Positions 1-9,989 of a stretch of DNA of 64,000 bases are shown in pieces. The notes beneath the pieces are model-generated. The model was not told where the DNA came from. It saw only the letters and a program-made list of their open reading frames with translations, and did not search any database. The DNA comes from Streptomyces collinus Tu 365. GTDB lineage: Bacteria > Actinomycetota > Actinomycetes > Streptomycetales > Streptomycetaceae. Position 1 is the first letter of the stretch; every line of letters begins with the position of its first letter. Position numbers and translations under genes: made by a program. The DNA is taken from contig NC_021985.1 in assembly GCF_000444875.1 (NCBI RefSeq), positions 2,365,535 to 2,429,534 of the forward strand, given 5' to 3'.

Positions 1-2482
1 ACCCGGCCCCGCACTCGGCGGGCACGGCCGACGTGGTGGCGCCGGACGCCTCCGGGAGCGTGGTCCAGTCGTCGCCGCCCACCGTGTGCGCCTCGAGGAC
101 CGCGTGGTCGTAGCCGCGCTCGGTGTCCCACAGCAGCCGGGTGCTCAGCGTGGGCCGGTCGGCGGCACTCACCCCGGTGAGGTCGACGGTGCGGGTCAGG
201 CGCTTGTAGGCGTCGTCGGTGTGGACGGCGGCGGCCATGAAGGAGCCGCTGTACGGGCCGTAGGGGTTGACCGTGCCGGCGAACTGCCCCGCCCCCGCGC
301 TCGCGAACTGCGGGTACGTCGCGGCCGGCAGCTCGTCCGACGTCACGCCGTAGGTGCCGGCCCGGTCCAGCGGGTTGCCGGGCGCGTCGCCGAGGGGGCC
401 GGTGTAGCCGGCCAGGCCGCCGGAGCCGGTGAAACCGGTGGCTCCCTTGGTCGAGGTACGGCTGTAGGCGCCCAGGTAGTACTGGCTGAAGTCGTCCGAG
501 GGCGTGCCGTCGCCGAGGTCGACGCTGCCGCCGGCCAGCTCGCCGGCCTCGATCAGCCGGCCGCCCTCGTTGAGGTAGGCGCGCAGCTGGAGCTGGGTGG
601 CGTTGCCCGGACCGTCGGCGCCCGAGTAGTGCACGACCGTCCGGAAGTGGCCGAGCACGCCGAGCGCGTCGGGCGCGCCCTGCGTGGCGACGTCCCAGAC
701 GACGGCCCGGTGGCCGGCGGCGCGCAGCGCGTGGGCGTACGTCCGCGCCTGCGCGGCGGCCGTGCCCTCCTCGGCGACCACCAGTGTGTCGGCCGCGGGC
801 CGCTCGGCGACGGTGTAGGTGAAGCGGGAGCTCGCCGTCCTCCGGCCGTGTCCGCCGCGCCCGGTCTCACCGGTGAACCACACCTCGACCTTGTCGCCCG
901 GCCTGCCGCCGGGCACCTTCGCCCGGTACTCGTCGAAGTAGAGGTCGTCCTCGCCGCCGTACGTCTTGCCGCCCCTCCAGCGCCTGAGCGCGAGGTCGTG
1001 CGTACGGCCGCCGTCGACGCGGTACTTGAGTTCCTTGTGCCGGACCGCCTTGCGGACGACGACGGAGACCTGCTGGTCCGTGCCCCGCGCGTAGGAGGTG
1101 GCGAACGCGGCCGGGGTGAAGTCGGCGGCCTTCAGGCCGACCGGTGAGGCCGGCCGGTCGGGGTGGGCGGCCGTCTCGGCGACGGAGAGCGCGAACGGGA
1201 CGTTCTTCTCGAACTCCTGCTGGATCAGCTTCTCGTCGTCGGGGAAGTTGAAGACCGACTGGCAGTCGCCGGGGTTCCAGGCGTCGTTCGGGTCGACGTT
1301 CGACGCGGTCTCGCACGTCGACATCTCGGGGGTGAACATTCCCATGCCGTTGACGTTCGAGGCGTGGCCGTCCGCCTCGCCGTTGGTGGTGTACAGCTCG
1401 GAGGAGACCTGCGAACGGTAGCCCGGGATCGCCGGGTTGTCGGGGGTGCCGGCGAGCGCCTTGTACAGGACGTCGTCCGGGGTCGGGGTGGCGACCTGCC
1501 ATCCCACGCCGTACAGCAGCAGTTCGGCGGCGGAGTGGTAGTTGATGCCGTAGGTGAAGCGGACGCGCTTCTCGAAGCCGTCCAGGGCCTTCGTCTCCGG
1601 CTCGGACTCGGGGGTCGCGCCGCGGTACGTCTCACTGGTGGGGTTGGGGGACGAGCCCTCGTCGTCGTAGCCCCACTTGTAGGGGAAGTTGCGGTTGAGG
1701 TCGACCCCGTCGCCGGTGCCGATGACACCGTCGCCGTTGTTGTCCCGCAGGTTCTTGCGCCACAGGCGGGTGGAGGAGTCCTTGAACGTGTAGTCGTAGC
1801 CGTCGGGGTTGGCCGACAGCACGAACCACAGTTCGGTGGAGTCGACGATCCGCCGCACGCGCTTGTCGGACGTGTAGCCGTCCAGGTAGTAGTGCATCAG
1901 ACGCCGGGTCATCTCCGGGGTGATCCACTCGCGCGCGTGCTGGTTGGACATGTACAGCACCGCCGGCTTGGAGCCGTCCTTGGACTTCCGGGCGTCCTTG
2001 GTCAGCCGGAGCGCGAGGATGTCCTGGCCGCCGACGGTCCTGCCGATGGACTCGACCTTGGTGAGGCCGGGGTGGGCCCGAGCCGTGCGGAGGATCTCCT
2101 CCTTCAGGCCGCCGCTTCCGCTGTACGGCCGGAACACGCCCTGTGAGGCGCCCTCGACGCGCTTCGCGGACCTGGCCGAGACGGTGCGCTCGGTGAGGTG
2201 CACGCCCCGCCGCCGGAGCTTCCCGGCCTGCTCGTCGGTCAGATAGACCTCGACGGTGCTCCGGCCCTTGCCGGTCACCTGCTCGCCGAGTTCCTGGCCG
2301 TCCTGGCCGGCCGCCAGGAGCAGCGGGACCTGTTTACGGGTGATGTCGGCGCGGAAGACCTTGACCACGCCGGGGTCGGACGGAGAAGGGCTTCCGCTCT
2401 GTGCGCGGGCGACGGGTGCAAGGGCCGCTCCCCCGATCAGGAGCGTGCCGACAGCGAGGATCGATCTCGCTCTGTGTCTCAT
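1..2482 (-). CDS. Secreted M14-family zinc carboxypeptidase (3' end missing)
   Basis: This is an extracellular metallocarboxypeptidase that would trim C-terminal residues from peptides. The ATG at 2482 follows an AAGGGGGG ribosome site and opens a signal peptide of about 27 residues ending in ARA. A prodomain-like segment follows, then the M14 zinc motif HARE (H182, E185) and the third zinc ligand region NYHSAAE (H316). A C-terminal beta-rich extension continues past about residue 420 and reads open to the left edge, so at least 827 residues are encoded here and the stop lies outside. No frameshift is visible. It is the last leftward gene, separated from whiA by a terminator. Family assignment is firm; substrate is unknown. 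Confidence 0.93.
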   Translation of the reverse strand, partial: MRHRARSILAVGTLLIGGAALAPVARAQSGSPSPSDPGVVKVFRADITRKQVPLLLAAGQDGQELGEQVTGKGRSTVEVYLTDEQAGKLRRRGVHLTERTVSARSAKRVEGASQGVFRPYSGSGGLKEEILRTARAHPGLTKVESIGRTVGGQDILALRLTKDARKSKDGSKPAVLYMSNQHAREWITPEMTRRLMHYYLDGYTSDKRVRRIVDSTELWFVLSANPDGYDYTFKDSSTRLWRKNLRDNNGDGVIGTGDGVDLNRNFPYKWGYDDEGSSPNPTSETYRGATPESEPETKALDGFEKRVRFTYGINYHSAAELLLYGVGWQVATPTPDDVLYKALAGTPDNPAIPGYRSQVSSELYTTNGEADGHASNVNGMGMFTPEMSTCETASNVDPNDAWNPGDCQSVFNFPDDEKLIQQEFEKNVPFALSVAETAAHPDRPASPVGLKAADFTPAAFATSYARGTDQQVSVVVRKAVRHKELKYRVDGGRTHDLALRRWRGGKTYGGEDDLYFDEYRAKVPGGRPGDKVEVWFTGETGRGGHGRRTASSRFTYTVAERPAADTLVVAEEGTAAAQARTYAHALRAAGHRAVVWDVATQGAPDALGVLGHFRTVVHYSGADGPGNATQLQLRAYLNEGGRLIEAGELAGGSVDLGDGTPSDDFSQYYLGAYSRTSTKGATGFTGSGGLAGYTGPLGDAPGNPLDRAGTYGVTSDELPAATYPQFASAGAGQFAGTVNPYGPYSGSFMAAAVHTDDAYKRLTRTVDLTGVSAADRPTLSTRLLWDTERGYDHAVLEAHTVGGDDWTTLPEASGATTSAVPAECGAG

Positions 2483-2578
2483 GAACCCCCCTTGCGGTGG
2501 TCCGCCACAGCGGCGAACAGGTTGCCAGGCTCATGTCACCTCATGATCGAGTCAAGAGCGCCTCACGGACACGCAAAC

Positions 2579-2615
2579 GCCGGTGCCGGCCACCCGTTCG
2601 GGCGCCGGCACCGGC
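2579..2615 (-). terminator. Terminator after the uvrC-rapZ-yvcK-whiA operon
   Basis: A perfect 12-bp inverted repeat (GCCGGTGCCGGC / GCCGGCACCGGC) with a 13-base loop lies just after the whiA stop. On the minus strand it is followed by GTTTGCG, a weak T-rich stretch, as is common for Streptomyces terminators. Confidence 0.6.
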
Positions 2616-2632
2616 GGATCGGGGGGTCCGGA

Positions 2633-3622
2633 TCAGCCCGCCAGGTTGTCCGCCAGCTCGTCGCTGAGGTTGGCCTCGGTGCTCGGGATGCCGAGGTCGG
2701 CGGCGCGCTTGTCGGCCATCGCCAGCAGCCGGCGGATCCGGCCCGCGACCGCGTCCTTGGTCAGCGGCGGGTCGGCGAGCGCGCCCAGTTCCTCCAGCGA
2801 GGCCTGCTTGTGCTCCATGCGCAGCCGGCCGGCGGCCGCGAGGTGCTCGGGCACCTCCTCGCCGAGGATCTCCAGCGCGCGCTGCACCCGGGCACCGGCG
2901 GCCACCGCGGCACGGGCCGAGCGGCGCAGGTTGGCGTCGTCGAAGTTGGCGAGCCGGTTGGCGGTGGCCCGCACCTCGCGCCGCATCCGGCGCTCCTCCC
3001 AGGCCAGCACCGACTCGTGCGCGCCGAGCCGGGTGAGCAGGGCGCCGATCGCGTCACCGTCGCGGACGACCACCCGGTCCACCCCGCGCACCTCGCGGGC
3101 CTTCGCGGCGATCGACAGCCGGCGCGCGGCACCGACCAGCGCGAGCGCGGCCTCGGGACCGGGGCAGGTCACCTCCAGGGAGGAGGAACGGCCGGGCTCG
3201 GTCAGCGAGCCGTGCGCCAGGAAGGCGCCCCGCCAGGCCGCCTCCGCGTCACAGGTGGCCCCCGAGACCACCTGCGGGGGCAGACCCCGGATCGGGCGCC
3301 CGCGGCCGTCCACCAGCCCGGTCTGGCGGGCCAGCTGGTCACCGCCCGCGACCACCCGCACCACGTACCGCGAACCACGGCGCAGACCGCCGGGAGCCAT
3401 CACGATCAGTTCGGAACTGTGGCCGAAGATCTCCAGGATGTCCCGCTTGAGCCGGCGGGCCGCCATCGCGGTGTCCAGCTCCGCCTCGATCACGATGCGC
3501 CCGCTCACCAGGTGAAGGCCGCCGGCGAACCGCAGAATGGCGGAGACCTCCGCCTTCCTGCAGCAGGTCCGGGTGACGGGGAGCCGGGAGATCTCGTCCT
3601 TCACCGCTGCCGTCATCGCCAT
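2633..3622 (-). CDS. whiA: WhiA, sporulation transcription regulator
   Basis: WhiA is a DNA-binding regulator that in Streptomyces works with WhiB to stop aerial growth and start sporulation septation. The 329-residue product has the family's normal length. The LAGLIDADG-like N-terminal region starts around [13 protein letters not shown] (residues 18-30), and the C-terminal helix-turn-helix region ends near [19 protein letters not shown]. The start overlaps the end of the upstream yvcK by 10 bases, so the genes are translationally coupled. The gene is the last of a uvrC-rapZ-yvcK-whiA operon. In studied Streptomyces whiA also has its own developmental promoter inside the preceding gene; I cannot confirm that here by eye. 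Confidence 0.97.
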   Translation of the reverse strand: MAMTAAVKDEISRLPVTRTCCRKAEVSAILRFAGGLHLVSGRIVIEAELDTAMAARRLKRDILEIFGHSSELIVMAPGGLRRGSRYVVRVVAGGDQLARQTGLVDGRGRPIRGLPPQVVSGATCDAEAAWRGAFLAHGSLTEPGRSSSLEVTCPGPEAALALVGAARRLSIAAKAREVRGVDRVVVRDGDAIGALLTRLGAHESVLAWEERRMRREVRATANRLANFDDANLRRSARAAVAAGARVQRALEILGEEVPEHLAAAGRLRMEHKQASLEELGALADPPLTKDAVAGRIRRLLAMADKRAADLGIPSTEANLSDELADNLAG

Positions 3623-4710
3623 GGGCCGATCCTTCCATGCATCCGAAAAATACGGTCGTACGCGGCGGCCAACAGCTCCGGGTCGTGCCGGGGGCTTCCG
3701 TCGGTCCGGGCCACCGGCGCCAGCTCGACCGCGGCCCCGAGCCTCTTGGCCGCTTCGGTGAGCGAGTCGCGGTCGGGCACGGCGGCCTCGTCGGCCAGCA
3801 CCACGTCCAGGGCGAGTTTAGGGGCGTGTCGCCCCAAAACCTCCAAATGACGCTGCGGGGAGAAGCCCTCGGTTTCTCCCGGCTGCGGGGCGAGGTTCAA
3901 GGAGAGCACCTTGCGCGCCTTGGTCTCGGTCAGCGCGTCCAGCAGGTCCGGCACCAGCAGGTGCGGGATCACCGACGAGAACCAGGAGCCCGGGCCGAGC
4001 ACCACCCAGTCCGCGTCCAGGACCGCCGCGACGGCCTCGGGCACCGCCGGCGGGTCGTGCGGCACGACGTGCACGGACTGCACCTCCCCCGGCGTGAGCG
4101 CCACCGTCGCCTGCCCGCGGACCGTGTCCACGTCGTCCGGGCGCTCCGGGTCGTGCCCCCTGACCAGCGCCTGCAGCTCCAGCGGCACGGCGGACATGGG
4201 CAGCACCCGCCCGTGCGCGCCGAGCAGCTTGCCGACCAGGTCCAGGGCCTGGACATGGTCGCCGAGCTGCTCCCACAGCGCGACGATCAGCAGGTTGCCC
4301 ACCGCGTGGTCGTGCAGGTCGCCCTTGGACTGGAAGCGGTGCTGGATGACCCGGGCCCAGGTCTGGCCCCAGTCGTCGTCACCGCACAGGGCGGCCAGCG
4401 CCTTGCGCAGGTCGCCGGGCGGCAGCACGCCCAGCTCGTCGCGCAGGCGTCCGCTGGAGCCGCCGTCGTCGGCCACCGTGACGACGGCGGTCAGGTCACC
4501 GGTGATCCGGCGCAGCGCGGCGAGCGAGGCGGACAGGCCCATGCCGCCGCCGAGCGCGACGACCTTGGGCTGGGCGCCGCGCCGGCGGGCCCGGCCGCCC
4601 GCCCGGCGCTCGGCCGGACGGGGCGCCCGGGCCCCGCCCACGGCGCGGCCGGAACGGCCCTCCGGGACCGCCCGGCGCAGCCTGCCCAGCCGCGGTGTAC
4701 GTTCCGTCAT
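3613..4710 (-). CDS. yvcK: YvcK/CofD-like gluconeogenesis factor
   Basis: This is a UDP-sugar-binding protein of the YvcK family, which in Firmicutes and mycobacteria influences carbon flux and cell-wall precursor supply. The 365-residue product has an Arg/Ala-rich N-terminal extension of about 45 residues. The nucleotide-binding motif ALGGGMG lies at residues 52-58, [13 protein letters not shown] at about 78-90, and GPGSWFSS in the second half. The start codon overlaps the rapZ stop as ATGA (4 bases), and its own end overlaps whiA by 10 bases. The placement between rapZ and whiA is the standard actinobacterial and Firmicute order. Confidence 0.94.
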   Translation of the reverse strand: MTERTPRLGRLRRAVPEGRSGRAVGGARAPRPAERRAGGRARRRGAQPKVVALGGGMGLSASLAALRRITGDLTAVVTVADDGGSSGRLRDELGVLPPGDLRKALAALCGDDDWGQTWARVIQHRFQSKGDLHDHAVGNLLIVALWEQLGDHVQALDLVGKLLGAHGRVLPMSAVPLELQALVRGHDPERPDDVDTVRGQATVALTPGEVQSVHVVPHDPPAVPEAVAAVLDADWVVLGPGSWFSSVIPHLLVPDLLDALTETKARKVLSLNLAPQPGETEGFSPQRHLEVLGRHAPKLALDVVLADEAAVPDRDSLTEAAKRLGAAVELAPVARTDGSPRHDPELLAAAYDRIFRMHGRIGPWR

Positions 4711-5702
4711 TCCCGTCCCATGTCCCGGTGCACGACCACCGTCTCCACGCCCTCGGCCGCGAGGCGCGCGGCGAGCTTCTCCGACATCGCGACCGAGCGG
4801 TGCTTGCCGCCGGTACAGCCGATGGCGATGGTCACATACCGCTTGCCCTCGCGCCGGTAGCCGGCCGCGACGAGCCGCAGCAGCTCCGCGTACCGGTCCA
4901 GGAACTCCTTGGCGCCGGGCTGGTTGAAGACGTAGGCGGCGACCTCCTCGTTCAGGCCCGTGTACGGCCGCAGCTCCGGCACCCAGTGCGGGTTGGGCAG
5001 GAACCGCATGTCCGCGACCAAGTCGGCGTCGACCGGCAGGCCGTACTTGAACCCGAAGGACATCACGGTGGCCCGCAGCTCGGGCTCCTCCTCACCGGCG
5101 AACTGCGCGTCCATCTTGGCGCGCAGCTCGTGCACGTTCAGGCTGGAGGTGTCGATCACCAGGTCGGCGTCGCCGCGCAGCTCGCGCAGCAGCTCGCGCT
5201 CGGCGGCGATGCCGTCCACGATGCGGCCGTCGCCCTGCAGCGGGTGCGGGCGGCGCACCGACTCGAAGCGCCGCACCAGGGCCTCGTCGGAGGACTCCAG
5301 GAACACGATGCGGCGGGTGACACCCCGGGTGTCGAGGTCGGCGAGGGACTCGCGCAGATTGTCGAAGAAGCGCCGGCCGCGCACGTCCACGACGACCGCG
5401 ATCCGCGCCACGTTGCCCTGGGAGCGGGCGCCCAGCTCCACCATGGTGGGGATCAGGGCGGGCGGGAGGTTGTCGACGACGAACCAGCCGAGGTCCTCCA
5501 GACACTTCGCGGCCGTCGACCGGCCCGCACCGGACATGCCGGAGATGATCACCAGCTCGGGGATGGCCGCCTCGGGGGCCCCGGCCGGTGTGACGTCCGT
5601 ACTCACCTGTGCTCCGTTTTCGTCGACCGCCTGCTGTGGCTCCCCCTGGGCCTGGGCCGTCTGTTCTCGGTCCGCTGCGCGCTGTGCGTCGTGCTCGGTC
5701 AT
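4707..5702 (-). CDS. rapZ: RapZ-like nucleotide-binding protein
   Basis: This is a P-loop protein of the RapZ/YvcJ family. In E. coli RapZ is an RNase adaptor controlling glucosamine-6-phosphate synthase; in actinobacteria the RNA role is unproven. The 331-residue product has a disordered N-terminus of about 48 residues, then Walker A GMSGAGRS (55-62), VVDNLPP, and the C-terminal signature [10 protein letters not shown] near residue 297. It overlaps uvrC by 4 bases upstream and yvcK by 4 bases downstream, so it is translated as part of the operon. Confidence 0.94.
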   Translation of the reverse strand: MTEHDAQRAADREQTAQAQGEPQQAVDENGAQVSTDVTPAGAPEAAIPELVIISGMSGAGRSTAAKCLEDLGWFVVDNLPPALIPTMVELGARSQGNVARIAVVVDVRGRRFFDNLRESLADLDTRGVTRRIVFLESSDEALVRRFESVRRPHPLQGDGRIVDGIAAERELLRELRGDADLVIDTSSLNVHELRAKMDAQFAGEEEPELRATVMSFGFKYGLPVDADLVADMRFLPNPHWVPELRPYTGLNEEVAAYVFNQPGAKEFLDRYAELLRLVAAGYRREGKRYVTIAIGCTGGKHRSVAMSEKLAARLAAEGVETVVVHRDMGRE

Positions 5703-7804
5703 GGCTCCTGCCCCCGTCGTTCGTCCGGGGGGCCCGCGGTCACGGGCTCCCCCGAGGAACCCCCGGTCGTGTCGGGTTCCTCGTCGTCAATGATCTCCCC
5801 GGTCGCCGTGTTCACGGCGGGTGCGGCCGGAACCGCCCGGGCGAGGGCCACAGCGATGGTCTCGGCCGTCTTCCGGCCTATGCCGGGCACCTCCTGGATC
5901 TGCTCGATTGTGGCGGACCGCAGCTTCTTCACCGAGCCGAAATGCTTGATGAGCGCCTGTTTCCGCGTCTCACCGAGGCCGGGCACGTCGTCCAGGGGGC
6001 TGGAACGGAAGCGTTTGGCACGCCTTGTGCGCTGATAGGTGATCGCGAAGCGGTGCGCCTCGTCCCGGACGCGCTGGAGCATGTACAGGCCCTCGCTGGT
6101 GCGCGGCAGGACGACCGGGTCGTCCTCGCCGGGCACCCACACCTCCTCCAGGCGCTTGGCGAGACCGCACACCGCGATGTCGTCGATACCCAGCTCGTCC
6201 AGCGCCCGCCGGGCGGCCGCGACCTGCGGCTGCCCGCCGTCGACCACGACGAGCTGCGGCGGGTAGGCGAACTTCCTGGGCCGGCCGTCGTCGTCCTTGA
6301 GGGTGTCGGGGACCGGCTCACCGTCGTTCAGGGGGTCGATGACCGGCTCACCGTCGGCGAGCACGTCCTCCGGGACGGCTCCGTCGGTCCACTCCCCCGT
6401 CTTCTCCTTCTCGGCCAGGTAGCGCCGGAAGCGCCGGGTGATCACCTCGTGCATGGAGCGGACGTCGTCCTGCCCGGCGAAGCCCCTGATCTGGAAGCGG
6501 CGGTACTCACTCTTGCGCTGCAGGCCGTCCTCGAAGACGACCATGGAGGCGACCACGTCGTCGCCCTGGAGGTGGGAGATGTCGTAGCACTCGATGCGCA
6601 GCGGGGCACTGTCCAGGTCGAGGGCCTCGGCGATCTCCTCCAGCGCCCGCGAGCGCGTGGTCAGGTCGGAGGCGCGCTTGGTCTTGTGCAGGGCGAGGGA
6701 CTGCTGGGCGTTGCGCTGCACGGTCTCCATGAGCGCCTTCTTGTCGCCGCGCTGCGGGATGCGCAGCGAGACGTTGGACCCGCGGCGGCCGGTCAGCCAC
6801 TCCTGGACCGGCTCGACGGGCTCGGGCAGCGCCGGGACCAGCACCTCCTTGGGCACGGCGTCCCCGCTCTCCTCGCCGTACAACTGCTGCAGGGCGTGCT
6901 CGACGAGGGCACCCGTGGTGACCTCCTCGACCTTGTCGGTCACCCAGCCGCGCTGGCCGCGCACCCGGCCGCCGCGCACGTGGAAGATCTGCACGGCCGC
7001 CTCCAGCTCGTCCTCCGCGACGGCGACGAGGTCGGCGTCGGTGGCGTCGGCGAGCACGACCGCGTTCTTCTCCATGGCCTTCTTCAGGGCCTCGATGTCG
7101 TCGCGCAGGCGGGCGGCCCGCTCGTACTCCATGTCCTCGGCCGCCTCCGTCATCTGCCTCTCCAGGCGGCGGAGGTAGGTGCCCGTGCGGCCCGCCATGA
7201 AGTCCGAGAACTCCTCGGCCAGGTCCCGGTGGTCCTCGGGAGTGATGCGGCCGACGCAGGGCGCGGAGCACTTGCCGATGTAGCCGAGCAGGCAGGGGCG
7301 GCCGGTGCGGGCGGCGTTCTTGAAGACACCGGCCGAGCAGGTGCGCACCGGGAAGACCCGCAGCAGCAGGTCGACGGTGTCCCGGATGGCCCAGGCGTGC
7401 GCGTACGGCCCGAAGTACCTGACGCCCTTCTTCTTGTGACCGCGCATCACCTGCACACGCGGGAACTCCTCGTTCATCGTCACCGCGAGGTACGGGTAGC
7501 TCTTGTCGTCGCGGTACTTGACGTTGAACCGGGGGTCGTACTCCTTGATCCAGGAGTACTCCAGCTGCAGCGCCTCGACCTCCGTGGACACCACGGTCCA
7601 CTCCACGGAGGCGGCGGTGGTCACCATCGAGCGGGTGCGCGGGTGCAGGTTCGCCAGGTCCTGGAAGTAGTTCGCCAGGCGCTGGCGCAGGCTCTTCGCC
7701 TTTCCGACGTAGATCACCCGGCGGTGCTCGTCACGGAACCTGTACACCCCGGGACTGTCCGGGACATCACCCGGCCTGGGGCGGTAGCTGGAAGGGTCGG
7801 CCAT
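5699..7804 (-). CDS. uvrC: UvrC, excinuclease ABC subunit C
   Basis: UvrC makes both incisions around the lesion in nucleotide excision repair, guided by UvrA and UvrB. The 701-residue protein has a GIY-YIG nuclease domain (about 16-95, with [13 protein letters not shown]), a UVR motif ([19 protein letters not shown], about 205-225), the RNase H-like second nuclease domain, and C-terminal helix-hairpin-helix motifs ([17 protein letters not shown]). The ATG is only 7 bases after a TAnnnT -10 element and has no Shine-Dalgarno sequence, so the mRNA should be leaderless. It heads the rapZ-yvcK-whiA operon through a 4-base overlap. Confidence 0.97.
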   Translation of the reverse strand: MADPSSYRPRPGDVPDSPGVYRFRDEHRRVIYVGKAKSLRQRLANYFQDLANLHPRTRSMVTTAASVEWTVVSTEVEALQLEYSWIKEYDPRFNVKYRDDKSYPYLAVTMNEEFPRVQVMRGHKKKGVRYFGPYAHAWAIRDTVDLLLRVFPVRTCSAGVFKNAARTGRPCLLGYIGKCSAPCVGRITPEDHRDLAEEFSDFMAGRTGTYLRRLERQMTEAAEDMEYERAARLRDDIEALKKAMEKNAVVLADATDADLVAVAEDELEAAVQIFHVRGGRVRGQRGWVTDKVEEVTTGALVEHALQQLYGEESGDAVPKEVLVPALPEPVEPVQEWLTGRRGSNVSLRIPQRGDKKALMETVQRNAQQSLALHKTKRASDLTTRSRALEEIAEALDLDSAPLRIECYDISHLQGDDVVASMVVFEDGLQRKSEYRRFQIRGFAGQDDVRSMHEVITRRFRRYLAEKEKTGEWTDGAVPEDVLADGEPVIDPLNDGEPVPDTLKDDDGRPRKFAYPPQLVVVDGGQPQVAAARRALDELGIDDIAVCGLAKRLEEVWVPGEDDPVVLPRTSEGLYMLQRVRDEAHRFAITYQRTRRAKRFRSSPLDDVPGLGETRKQALIKHFGSVKKLRSATIEQIQEVPGIGRKTAETIAVALARAVPAAPAVNTATGEIIDDEEPDTTGGSSGEPVTAGPPDERRGQEP

Positions 7805-7811
7805 GTCTCAC

Positions 7812-7834
7812 ACCCTACTGGCGAGCGCCGACAC
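7812..7834 (-). promoter_or_regulatory. RecA-independent DNA-damage promoter of uvrC operon
   Basis: On the minus strand GTGTCGGCG (7834-7826), 8 bases, then TAGGGT (7817-7812) fits the actinobacterial pattern tTGTCRgtg-N8-TAnnnT. Only 7 bases separate the -10 element from the uvrC ATG. The upstream bases 7835-8165 show no other gene or site that I recognise. Confidence 0.7.
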
Positions 7835-8179
7835 CGCGTCGGGCCCGTGGACGACGCCGGCCGGGCGTCGGCCACGGGCGGAGTTCCGGCCATGTCGGCC
7901 CCCGCGGGCCCGCCCGGACGGGCACGGACGGTGACCGTACCGTGCCCGGGTGCGTGCGCCGGGGGTCGCTGGTCGGCCAGGACTGAGCGGTGTCCCGGCC
8001 CGAGGTGTTGTCGGGGTCTGGTCAACACGCTTCAATGCGGGGGAGCTCGGGGCCGAGCGTGCCGGCGTACGGACGCGGCGCGCGCAGAAAGGGCGTTCCC
8101 ACGCCCACGGGGGTGGCCCCGCACACCCGCACGGACGGTCCGACCAGCCTCCGTGAACCTCACAGAAAGGCCCCTGTGC

Positions 8180-9130
8180 ATGCGGCACGCCACAGCAGAG
8201 CACGCGGACGCCCCCGCCGCGCAACTCGACCTGGCCCTGCGGGGCGGCCCCTTCCACGTGGCGCTGCGCGCCGCGATCGCCGCCCGGGGACTGCCGCTTC
8301 AGCGCGTGCAGCACCATCTGTCGCGCCACGGGGTCAAGGTGGGGGTCACCAGCCTGAGTTACTGGCAGCAGGGCGCCCGCCGCCCGCAGCGCCCGGAGTC
8401 GCTGCGCGCCGTCCGGGCCCTGGAGGAGATACTCCGGCTGCCCGACGAGTCGCTGATCCGGCTGCTCGCCGAGGCCGACGAGGCCGCCTCGGCCCGTCGC
8501 CCCTCGGCCCGCTCCTACCGCTCCCTCGTCGAGGCCTCCGACGCCCTGACCCGGCTCCAGGCCGACCTGGGCTGGTCCCTCGACGGCGGGCTGCACACCC
8601 TCGGCCACCACGAACGCGTGCGGATCGGCGCCCGCCGCGAACTGGCGGGCCGCGAGTCCCACCACATCGTGCGGGCCCACCGTGACGGCGTCGACCGCTT
8701 CGTCGCCGTGCACCACGGCGACCCCGGCTGCGACCCGCGCGCCATGACGGTGCACGCCCTGGACAACTGCCGCACCGGACGGGTGCGCCGGGACCAGGAC
8801 ACCGGCGTGCTGGTGGTCGAGCTGCTCTTCGGCACCCGGCTGCGCGCCGGCGACACCTTCCTCTTCCGGTACGGCGTCGAGGACGGCACGGCGGGTGCCT
8901 GCCGGGAGTACGCCCACCGGTTCGGCTTCCCGGGCGGGCAGTACGCGCTCCAGGTGCGCTTCGACGGGGCCGCGCTGCCGGCCCGCTGCCATCGCTTCAC
9001 ACAGCACTCGCCCGCGGCCCCGCGCAGCGGGCGGCACGAGCTGCCGGTCACCGGGCCGCATCACAGCGTCCATGTGGTCGAGCCCAGGATCCGGCCGGGA
9101 CTGGTGGGCATCACCTGGGACTGGGAGTGA
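8180..9130 (+). CDS. Cytoplasmic regulator-like protein with N-terminal XRE-type helix-turn-helix region
   Basis: The function is not known. The 316-residue product begins at an ATG preceded by AAAGG nine bases upstream. Residues 24-100 (FHVALRAAIAARGLPLQ, then VTSLSYWQQGARRPQRPESL) look like a helix-turn-helix DNA-binding domain of the XRE type, with SYWQQGARRPQ as the recognition-helix region. The remaining about 200 residues form a beta-rich domain with no motif I recognise. There is no signal peptide or membrane segment. It is transcribed divergently from the uvrC operon. A DNA-binding role is inferred from the N-terminus only. Confidence 0.7.
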   Translation: MRHATAEHADAPAAQLDLALRGGPFHVALRAAIAARGLPLQRVQHHLSRHGVKVGVTSLSYWQQGARRPQRPESLRAVRALEEILRLPDESLIRLLAEADEAASARRPSARSYRSLVEASDALTRLQADLGWSLDGGLHTLGHHERVRIGARRELAGRESHHIVRAHRDGVDRFVAVHHGDPGCDPRAMTVHALDNCRTGRVRRDQDTGVLVVELLFGTRLRAGDTFLFRYGVEDGTAGACREYAHRFGFPGGQYALQVRFDGAALPARCHRFTQHSPAAPRSGRHELPVTGPHHSVHVVEPRIRPGLVGITWDWE

Positions 9131-9321
9131 GCGTCTGATCCGGGGCGGACCTGGAGGGCCGGGCTGTCCCCGGGGCGCCGGGCTGTCCTCGCGGGCCCCG
9201 CTGGCCCGAGGGCGTGGGCCGGTCCCAGGGCGACGGTTGAGGGGCCTGGGCCGGTCCCCGGCCGACGCCGAGGGCGTGGGCCGGTCTCGGTGTGCAGGCC
9301 GGTCCCGGGGAGGCCGGTGAG

Positions 9322-9747
9322 TCAGGCGCCGGGGCCGGCGATGAGCCTGCCCCCGGTGGCCCTGACCGGCAGTTCGTTCAGCGGCTCGGTGGCCGGTGAC
9401 TGGACCACCTTTCCGGTCGCCGCGTCGAACTGGCTGCCGTGGCAGGGGCAGACCAGCGTGGTCCCCTGCAGCTTGTTGATGGGGCACCCCGCGTGCGTGC
9501 AGATGGTGCTGTACGCCTTGAGGGCACCGCTCGCGTCCCGGCTGACCACCACATTCCGGTCGCGATAGAGCTTGGCCCCGCCCTTGGGGACCTCGTTCTC
9601 GGCGCCGAGGTCGACCGGCGCGGTCGGGGTGGCGTCGGCCGTGGCGCCGCCCGGGGCGGAGCAGGCGGCCAGTCCGAGCCCGGCGACCGGGGCCGCTGCG
9701 GCCCCTCGAAGGACGGTACGACGGCTCGCGGACGAACGGGCAGGCAT
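9322..9747 (-). CDS. Rieske [2Fe-2S] lipoprotein
   Basis: This is an exported electron-transfer protein of the QcrA-like Rieske fold. The start chosen is the ATG at 9747, which has GGAG six bases upstream and opens a Tat-like signal SRRTVLRG followed by a lipobox LAAC (C29). The cluster ligands are in CTHAGC (C83, H85; C88 for the disulfide) and CPCHGS (C100, H103; C102 for the disulfide). The 141-residue length suits a single-domain protein rather than a cytochrome bc complex subunit. The reading frame stays open to 9915, but that extension has no ribosome site and would bury the signal peptide. The gene is convergent with the regulator at 8180; the gap 9131-9321 holds only G-rich near-repeats of the phrase GGGCCGGTC. 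Confidence 0.9.
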   Translation of the reverse strand: MPARSSASRRTVLRGAAAAPVAGLGLAACSAPGGATADATPTAPVDLGAENEVPKGGAKLYRDRNVVVSRDASGALKAYSTICTHAGCPINKLQGTTLVCPCHGSQFDAATGKVVQSPATEPLNELPVRATGGRLIAGPGA

Positions 9748-9896
9748 CAGGACTCCACGGATCGGGGGCGTGCGAGCCGCACGATACCGGGGCAAGTCGG
9801 CCGGGCTTCCGGCGGGAGGGGTGGATACGGGCGGACACGGGCGGGCGGTACGCCGATACGGAGGGGAGCGGTCCGCCGACACGGGTGGAACCGGAG

Positions 9897-9926
9897 CGCG
9901 TAAACGCTTGCGCAAGCGTTTACGCG
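9897..9926. promoter_or_regulatory. 30-base perfect palindrome, probable LacI-family operator
   Basis: The left arm reads CGCGTAAACGCTTGC and the right arm is its exact reverse complement, centred between 9911 and 9912. It contains the AAACG/CGTTT half-sites and central CG steps typical of LacI/GalR operators. It lies 64 bases upstream of the LacI-type gene start, between divergent genes, so autoregulation is likely. Confidence 0.65.
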
Positions 9927-9989
9927 GGGCGTCTGCCTGGGGTAGCTTTCCGGGCCGACGGCTCCGTCGCGACGCAGGGAGGAACGCCG

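Noticed and set aside
5609..8179. Long plus-strand open frame running opposite uvrC and joining the regulator gene at 8180
   Set aside because: It is antisense to uvrC and rapZ with no protein features; only the part from ATG 8180 has a ribosome site and sensible composition.
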